Assembly: GCA_946803715.1 (NCBI GenBank)
Contig: CAMPET010000398.1
Coordinates: 1 to 11,660 of the forward strand
Direction: 5' to 3'
Source: Beroe ovata
Lineage: Eukaryota; Ctenophora; Nuda; Beroida; Beroidae
DNA: 11,660 nucleotides
In this document: piece after piece, positions 1-6,600 of the stretch
Numbering within the stretch: position 1 is the stretch's first letter
How the letters are laid out: each line of letters opens with the position of its first letter
Notes under the pieces: model-generated
Told to the model about the DNA's origin: nothing
Database searches by the model: none
What the model saw: only the letters and a program-made list of their open reading frames with translations
Made by a program: the position numbers and the translations under genes

Positions 1-52
1 GCTAATGAGGTTTCTAACATGCATGTAGGGTATATATTACATCGGTAGTACA
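1..52 (+). repeat. Left terminal inverted repeat of the MULE-like element
   Basis: The sequence starts GCTAATGAGGTTTCTAACAT and ends CGGTAGTACA. It pairs with 938-986 in inverted orientation, with the outermost 31 nt identical. The true outer end may lie before position 1. Confidence 0.85.
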
Positions 53-159
53 GGGTTACATGTTCGGTGAAGAGGTAACATGCACATACCGAGATAACGC
101 TGAAATAGTTAAATTGTACACAGTTAAATCGTGCACGTCGACCCAAGTCATCGGGCACA

Positions 160-405
160 TCAGAGACAGGAACCATCGCAAGCATCATCAGTCGACGGAC
201 CCAGGTGTAGACGGAAGAATGCTCCACAAAGCCAGTGGCAGTGTTGGTGGACCCTCCTCTCATCAGAAGAGTTGTCGTAGAGGAGCTTGTCAGCCCCTCT
301 GAGTGTTCGACAGTCTTCTGAAGAGAGGGATAGCTCAGCAAGGGTGAGGGGGGCATGGGGGCAGGGATTGAGTTTCTTCCGGGCCCGTTGAGCAAGTTTC
401 TTCAA
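160..405 (-). pseudogene. MULE transposase fragment, frameshifted and internally deleted
   Basis: The minus-strand reading LKKLAQRARKKLNPCP then LRGADKLLYD continues the linker and first strand of a FLYWCH-MULE transposase. After NSSDE (about 255) the sensible reading jumps to the next frame and gives TNTATGFVEHSSVYTWVRRL then MMLAMVPVSDVPDD, which resembles the segment after the catalytic domain. Roughly the whole DDE core is therefore deleted at this junction. The identification is by family resemblance only. The fragment is non-functional. Confidence 0.6.
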
Positions 406-686
406 GTTGTCTTAGACTTAGAGGAGAGGAAGGCAAGGGTGTCGGTAGGGAGGGAACCGGTTACTGCACAGTAAATCCGGTGGTTGTTGGTGGTAGTTGT
501 TGTGGCCATCTCCTTGATCTTGGAGCGGGCCTCAGCAGCGTTGGAAACAGGAGCATCGGCAGGGTGGTTGTGGGGTTTGCCGAGGGAGTGGAAGGAATCG
601 TTCAGGGTGTAGAGGCGGCCAGGACACTTGGAGCTACGCTGGACGCATCTCCAAGATTGCCGTCCATCAGTCAATGGGGTTGCCAT
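402..686 (-). pseudogene. FLYWCH zinc-finger fragment of a MULE transposase ORF
   Basis: The 94-residue minus-strand reading frame contains DGRQSWRCVQRSSKCPGRLY followed by HNHPAD. This is the FLYWCH pattern: W12, C14, C21, H39 and H41 supply the C2H2 zinc ligands. In this family FLYWCH is a DNA-binding domain often placed N-terminal to MULE transposases. The frame stays open upstream of the Met (LPLVTQG..), so the original start may have been further upstream. A linker (AAEARSKIKEMATTTTT) follows. The frame then stops just where the continuing homologous reading, LKKLAQRARKKLNP, moves to another frame at about 405-410. This is one frameshift in what was a single protein. Confidence 0.7.
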
Positions 687-710
687 CCCTTGAGTAACGA
701 GCGGTAAGGG

Positions 711-797
711 ATGGTGTCAGCAATCACACAGCGGGTGACATGATGTCAGCCAACTATCGGTCTGTTATGGTGTCAGCAATCACACTGCGGGTCACAT
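711..797 (+). repeat. Direct repeat pair of 31 bp inside the MULE-like element
   Basis: ATGGTGTCAGCAATCACACA.. at 711-741 recurs at 767-797 with two mismatches, 56 nt apart. It sits between the FLYWCH remnant and the right inverted repeat. Subterminal repeats of this kind are common in DNA transposons and can be transposase binding sites. That role is inference. Confidence 0.75.
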
Positions 798-937
798 TAC
801 GTGCTCTCAGTCTCTGCCTGATCAAATGATAGGATCTGATGAAATCTTGGGTAGTGAAAATGAAGCGAAGGTGTCCTGAATTATATCTAACTGTGGTTAA
901 ACCGCGCTAAAGCCTAAAGCTGCCTACACAGAGTCCT

Positions 938-986
938 TGTACTACCGATATATCAACCCTACATGCATGTTAGAAACCTCATTAGC
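938..986 (-). repeat. Right terminal inverted repeat of the MULE-like element
   Basis: This is the reverse complement of the window start, ending ...ACCTCATTAGC. The next bases, GTAGCTCCCG, would be one copy of any 9-10 bp target-site duplication, but the left flank needed to test this is outside the window. Confidence 0.85.
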
Positions 987-993
987 GTAGCTC

Positions 994-1063
994 CCGACCT
1001 AGAGTCCTGCTGCCGACCTAGAGTCCTGCTGCCGACCTACAGTCCCCCGACCTACAGTCCTGC
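994..1063 (+). repeat. 19-bp minisatellite abutting the transposon
   Basis: The unit CCGACCTAGAGTCCTGCTG occurs twice exactly (994-1012, 1013-1031). A 15-nt shortened copy follows (1032-1046), then a partial copy (1047-1063); the last two carry CTACAG in place of CTAGAG. It begins 8 nt outside the right inverted repeat. Confidence 0.85.
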
Positions 1064-1067
1064 CCCC

Positions 1068-3297
1068 TTATTATTAAGTTAAGCGGTTGCTGGTACAATT
1101 GTTATTGACAACCGCGAGACAGAGCCCGCTGTGTTTCATACTTTCATCTTCGTACCTAAAAGCTTGCTGTTCTTTCGTCACTGAAAGGCAGCAACAATCC
1201 AATAATCAGTTTCATAACACCCTGCCTATTCATTATAGATATCCCATGGTATGAAACTCAGTGGTACTTCCATATTCGGTATAATTGGTTTATGAGGCCT
1301 TTGAGCATATGATATTCATCCATCCCAGCTTTTCAGCATATGAAATCATTGTACCAGAATTTGGAGGATTAGTCTAGTAGTTATGTGCTAATGAAAGATG
1401 TAAATCCTTTCTAAGTGTTGATATTTGGCATTCCTTAGCGAAATATGCTCTATGTTACGCAAACACATACTATCTTTCATATTTCCTTAGATATATTGTA
1501 TTTGAATGTTTTCGAGTGTATACCAAGTTGAGTCCTCAGTGAAAGTTTGTGATACTTGAAAACGAGGTTATGCTATCATCATTGATTGATCCTTTCAGTA
1601 TGAAGCCCTACCGCCCATGAAGCCCTAATATTGGTGATCAGGATGGTTTCAAATAATTATATCTCAATATTCGCCCCTTCATGATTTATACCTTTGTTCA
1701 TCAATCGCGTACGGCGTGCATCATGATTGAAGGAATGGTTTGAGTCAGCGGTAACATCGTGTCAATATTCTCGGAACTGATGTTAAAATGGATTCAATTT
1801 CTGACCACGTACTGGAAAGCTTTTACACGAAAAAGTAATTTGATTCCGAATGGAAGGGGAGAGGGAGAGAGTGAATGAATGAAAATTAGAAAGAGAGAGA
1901 GTGCGACTATAGCGGACAGTGAACGTAATGACAGACATATTTATGATATTAAAAGCCTTTTCAGAGCTATATGCTACATCCCTAGATATGATATTTATTA
2001 AATGTGTCGCGGTAAAATGGTACATGTGTCACGGTATATGTTTCACTGTATAGAACAAGGATGAGCGCTCTCTCTCTTTCTCTAAATCGGGTATAATAGT
2101 TTTGACTCCTCCCCCTTCTTCTCTGGACAATTTGACATCGAACTTCATTGAACTACAGACGGTAAAAACACAATATTATATTTCTTCTCGCGTCATGTTT
2201 TTCACTATTCCATCCGTCTTGTGAGGGACTTGACTGTCAAATGTGCATCATTCCATCGTCACGATGCTTTATTGTATCATTGGACAGACTGTTAGTCAAT
2301 AAAGCAAGAATCAGTTGATACAATGAGTTATTGGAAATTGTACGAGCAAGTAGTTTATCAAAGGCAACCAGATGATCTAAATGTCTCAATCATTATCAAC
2401 AATTTTATTTGCAACTTTCTGCACAATGCTTTATTGAACAAATTCTTTGTGCAGTTCTACTACACAACGCCCCACCCACATTTTTATCAAGCGTCTTTGG
2501 TGTTGCACACATTATATTGGTTTGCTACCAAATTTTACTGTTAGTAGATTTTATCTTTTACGGGGAATTTATTGCAGAGACTAAGCTCATGTTCAGCTAA
2601 GATGGTTTAATAATTGAGAGGAAGCGTGCGTTTAGAATTGTTAATGTCTTGGAAAATTGCCCATCGAAAGTGGTTCTTTTAATCTGATTATGCGTTGGAC
2701 TTATGGAACGAATTGCATATATTTATTGGTTAAATAGGTTCAATCATAACTCGTAGTTGGTCCTGATGTTTCTTTCTTTGGATCGATGCATGCTTTCTGC
2801 AAATATGTATTTCAAAATTCTGAGAATGGATTTTTAAAGATCTGAGAGCAGTCGAGGAACTCATTTTGATGATTACTTTCTTTCAAATCGCTTATAAGTG
2901 AGCACTCGACTTTAATTTTCGCAGGATACGAGAGCTATTCGAGAGTTAATTCCGAGAAAAAATAATCCGGCGAAAAATCCTTCGTTCATCATGGATGGTT
3001 CTCGAAGATGAGTCGCATTTCATTTTCGGTATTACGTGTTTGTTCCTTCTAAAGAATTGCTCCCCTTTTCTTTAGAATGGGGTTAAGGTTGAGATAACCC
3101 ATAATTTTGTCATTTCTAATCTGAGGGCAGATTTTCTTGCCACTCTTTCTCCATCTCATGTTGTGTCAAGATTAGAATATACATTTTCTGCATTGTACAT
3201 CGTACACTTCATCATACTTTACCACGCCCTATTATATATACGCACTACAGCATACACATACATGAATCCATGATGGGTCAGTGATATTTGAGAGTTT
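1068..3297. other. Intergenic or upstream noncoding stretch with no recognised gene
   Basis: This is AT-rich DNA in which I see no conserved protein on either strand; open frames are under about 80 codons and look random. It holds a 7-bp stem hairpin (1083-1089 with 1109-1115), a purine-rich GA tract (about 1853-1905), a short CT tract (about 2067-2083), a duplicated ATGTGTCRCGGTA (2001-2036 area) and competing stem-loops at 2266-2324. The eIF4G promoter and 5' UTR exon may lie here. A TATTATATATA stretch near 3230-3240 is the only TATA-like candidate, and I cannot tie it to a start site. Confidence 0.6.
1853..1905 (+). repeat. Purine-rich GA low-complexity tract
   Basis: The stretch is GGAAGGGGAGAGGGAGAGAG.. 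followed by GAATGAATGAAAA and AGAAAGAGAGAGAG. It is simple-sequence DNA with no coding signal. Confidence 0.7.
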
Positions 3298-3366
3298 ATG
3301 TATGCTACAAAGATTAACCGAGCTCATGATGCCCAGACCAAGATCTACGATGCCCAGGGACCACGG
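3298..3366 (+). CDS. Candidate first coding exon of the eIF4G gene (weak)
   Basis: An ATG at 3298 follows an in-frame TGA. It opens MYATKINRAHDAQTKIYDAQ then GPR and ends at CGG before a GTTAGT donor (3367). It joins in phase 0 to the exon at 3632, which keeps the frame. The reading is hydrophilic and Gln-bearing, which would suit an eIF4G N-terminus. Against it, the ATG context is poor (T at -3), the donor is only moderate, and I recognise no conserved motif. Translation may instead begin at the ATG that opens the next exon. Confidence 0.3.
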
Positions 3367-3631
3367 GTTAGTATCTAGCCAAGGGTGTGCCCAGGGGCCA
3401 GACAACAATCCATCCAGGGGGATCCCAGGATTCCCCTTTAAATGTAAATCTTATCTTAGAAAAGAGAGGAAACTAATGAACTTCGCCGTTATTCAATCGA
3501 GAACTGAATCCAGTACTGAAATGAGTTCTTATACAAGATAAGGGTGTGGTATAAAGCGGCATTTGTTCATTAGAGTGGGGTATACACTATACATTTTTCA
3601 ACGTACACTTTCTAATGTGTGAAATTTTCAG

Positions 3632-3669
3632 ATGAGAATGCAAGGGGGTCAGGGACCAGCGTCACAAAT
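3632..3669 (+). CDS. eIF4G: eIF4G exon, 38 nt, opens with ATG
   Basis: The acceptor is TGTGAAATTTTCAG, with a branch-like TTCTAAT 20 nt upstream, and the donor is AAT|GTAAGT. The exon encodes MRMQGGQGPASQ plus two bases (AT). The split codon is completed by G of the next exon to give Met, strong support for the pairing. The ATG at 3632 is either the translation start or an internal Met. Confidence 0.7.
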
Positions 3670-6600
3670 GTAAGTGCAGTTATTGTTCATTTCCTGTTCA
3701 TGTAATTCATTTCCATATTCATACGTGGATTTCATACTTGGATCATCTTGTACTTAACAGGTCATTCAAATTTCCTTGGATAGAAAACCAAGTTAATCCA
3801 AAGTTTGTACAACAACACTAATTAGTGATGACAGTATTCGTTGAATACACATTTGTACAGTGTATTATGTATACGTAATCATTAGGCTGCATGTATGCAA
3901 TTAGGCAACATTTCACATGAACTATTATGTGCTGATAACTGCCCCGATTGTGTTTGCCCCATTGCCATGGCTACGCCTAGAACTGGAAATTCTTATCAAC
4001 AAGTGGGCACACGTACACACACTCATACAGGTCCCGCCTCTACTCAAATTCCTTTCCCCACATACAAATTGATACATATACACTTAAATGAGCCACTGTT
4101 CAAATATTATCTCGCCCACTATTACGTAATTGGAGCAGATTCCCACGTAATCTGCTAATAAATGTTGTTGACGGAACGCGCGACGGTTTTTACGTCTTAC
4201 TAACACAATCGAGGCGCGCATTTCGTTTGATGAACGCTCATCGCTGATTGGCCCGTTGGCATACTTCCTAAATTGTGCCGTATGATCGGTACGATTATCA
4301 GGTATGGTGATCACATACCAGATCAGTGGAAATATTCCAGTGCATGTACCCAGACACACGAAAACAGAGACATTTATAGAATCATTCACTTCTCAATAAA
4401 TTTAACTAAACATTGATTTAACATAGAAAAACCCTGTTTCATTGAATTGTATTCGATGATGGAATGTAACACGGAATTGAAGTAATCCCATATAATTGGG
4501 ACCCACAAACTCCCACTCAAGTCATTCATTCCGAGTTTCTAAAATATATTTCTCATTTCTCAAATTGATCATCTGATTCGAGTGCCCATTCCACAGGCAT
4601 TTGAACTATGCGTACCCATTCCATCAAATGGCACAGCAGCATATGCCACATCAGATGACGTATGCTGATGGCAGGCATGGCCAGGTAATAACCAGAGAAT
4701 ACTGTCACTTTGTGTATGTGTGTGTGTGGGGCTGTGAGTGTGTGTGTGTATGCGTGTGTCTGTTTGTTTGTGTATGCGTGTGTCTGTTAGTGTCAGTGTA
4801 TGTCTGTGTGTGCGAATGCATCAACTGACCGTACTTCAGGCATTCCAGATGCCACCTACAACATTCATGCCGAACTATGGACCTGTCCCCGGTATGCAGG
4901 GATACGGATTTCCAAACCAGTACATCCCCGCCATGCAACCGATGATGCCACAGCCACAAACCACACCCCCACACCAGGTACGTTGAATTTTGAGTATTTA
5001 TCTTGTGGTGTGTTTTTGTGTGTCACAAATGATGCCATTATGAATGTGTTTTATTATGTTAACGAGCTATTGTATTATCTTCCTGTTATACTCGATATCG
5101 TGCTCACTTATCAATACCATGATGACGTGTAATTGCCAAGGTAAATTGTATCTCATCAATTTATAGCTCACATATCAGTTATATCTGATAATAGAGTGTT
5201 TACTCAATCAGAGGCAATGTACACTGATCTGAACGTAATTAGTTTATCGATCACGACATTACATTTTTTCGCTGTTACAATTCCGTTTTGCTTCTTCGTC
5301 AGTGGATGGAATACAGGTAATAACACCTAGTTGTTTTCATTGACACGTTCTAACAAAATTTAGCCAGCCGAATGTCTACTACCGTTATCGCTAATTGGAC
5401 AGCCCCCTCTGATATCGCCAGATTCCAACCGATTATCGAACGAATCTATGGATCCGGAGACCGGCTCATTTCCACAGAATCAGGCCTAACATCAGACATA
5501 TCAGTTGTGCTAAACTGTGCTAAACACCATGAAACCACTATCGAATGTGTGCGGAGTGGCGTTGTACGTCACGTGACGCGGTGGGGTTGCAGCAGCAGAA
5601 CTGTGGGAGTATGGAGTTGTATCTTGTACCGTGCTGTCAGAGAGTTGGAGGAGGGGGGAATGAGCAGGGGGAATATCCATGCTATGATGGAAATCGCGTT
5701 GTCTAGATGTGAGGAGGGCCTGAGGGAGATCAATCGACCGGTTCGGGAGTTGAGTTTCACTCAACTGTGCCGGGGTCTTTCTCATGGGACCCAGGATTGG
5801 GAGCTCCTGGTGGAAATTTGTGGAGGCCGACTTCCTTATCACTCCATTCAAGATCACGTGATAGTTCAGTTTGAGCAGAGTGTCAGACCGTCTGAGATTG
5901 TCGCTGGATTCCTGATCAAGTCGCGAGAGATCATATCAGGAAGTCAGAACGTCCTTCTTGTAGCTGGTGATATCACAGATAACTCCTGTCACGTGGGTTA
6001 CAAGGGATTGGTTAAGGAAAGTCACGTGACCACTGCCGAGAAATATGGAAGTGACACTGCTGTCCCCTGGCGTGATAGACTGGTGAAATTCCTCCAGAGT
6101 TTAGGTGTTGATACCGTTCTTGCCACTGGAATATGTCCTCACGATTTCATCAATACTGGGATATCAGTCATTCCGAGGGTATCATATGAGACTCTCGATA
6201 TTCTAGCAAGAATACACGAGGTTGATCTCCTGCACTCGGTCAACTTCTCTACTTCTTATGACGTCATAACGGTTGTATTCTCCCAGTATTCTGACGATTT
6301 CCTCCGAGTTGAACCCCTGGGATCTGGAGAATATCGCACAATCCTAATCCGGCGACCTGTCAAATATGATGCGCTGACCCGCTACAAATCATTCATTTCT
6401 CGGGTTACGCTCGCTTTGGAGAACGGCTCTGTCATTCCCGGTGGGGGGCAGACCGAGTTCTTCTGCTCGGAATTTGTGCGAAATACCCGGCTACAAGAAG
6501 CCGATATTTCCCGATACAACATCCTTGCTCTTCCCAATGACGTTCATGTTTGGTACTCGGTCGTTACTCAAAAGCTTTCGGATCTTTTCCGGTTCATTTC

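Larger units (their letters stand above)
1..986 (-). mobile_element. Degenerate Mutator-like (MULE) DNA transposon with FLYWCH remnant
   Basis: The first ~52 nt match the reverse complement of 938-986: the outer 31 nt are identical, and a small indel precedes the shared CGGTAGTACA. These are terminal inverted repeats of about 50 bp. The minus strand inside carries a FLYWCH zinc finger (about 686 to 520), a linker typical of FLYWCH-MULE proteins, and a fragment reading LRGADKLLYD. A piece in another frame then reads VYTWVRRLMMLAMVPVSDVP, resembling the part after the catalytic core. The DDE transposase core is missing and the frame is broken, so the copy cannot be autonomous. The window begins at the left repeat, so it may extend further left and no target-site duplication can be checked. 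FLYWCH plus MULE fragments with long inverted repeats point to the Mutator superfamily. That assignment rests on recognised motifs, not an alignment. Confidence 0.8.

Noticed and set aside
1610-1640. Possible exon after CCTTTCAG at 1599 (ATGAAGCCCTACCGCCCATGAAGCC)
   Set aside because: It is a short local duplication of ATGAAGCCCTA followed quickly by stops, with no donor that keeps a frame.
3895-4389. Overlapping small frames of 87 and 101 codons in the intron at 3670-4596
   Set aside because: No motif or family resemblance, unremarkable composition, and they lie between two phase-matched eIF4G exons.
5510-5857. Minus-strand frame of 115 codons inside BBS12
   Set aside because: It is antisense to a 486-codon ORF with recognisable chaperonin motifs and has no recognisable domain of its own.
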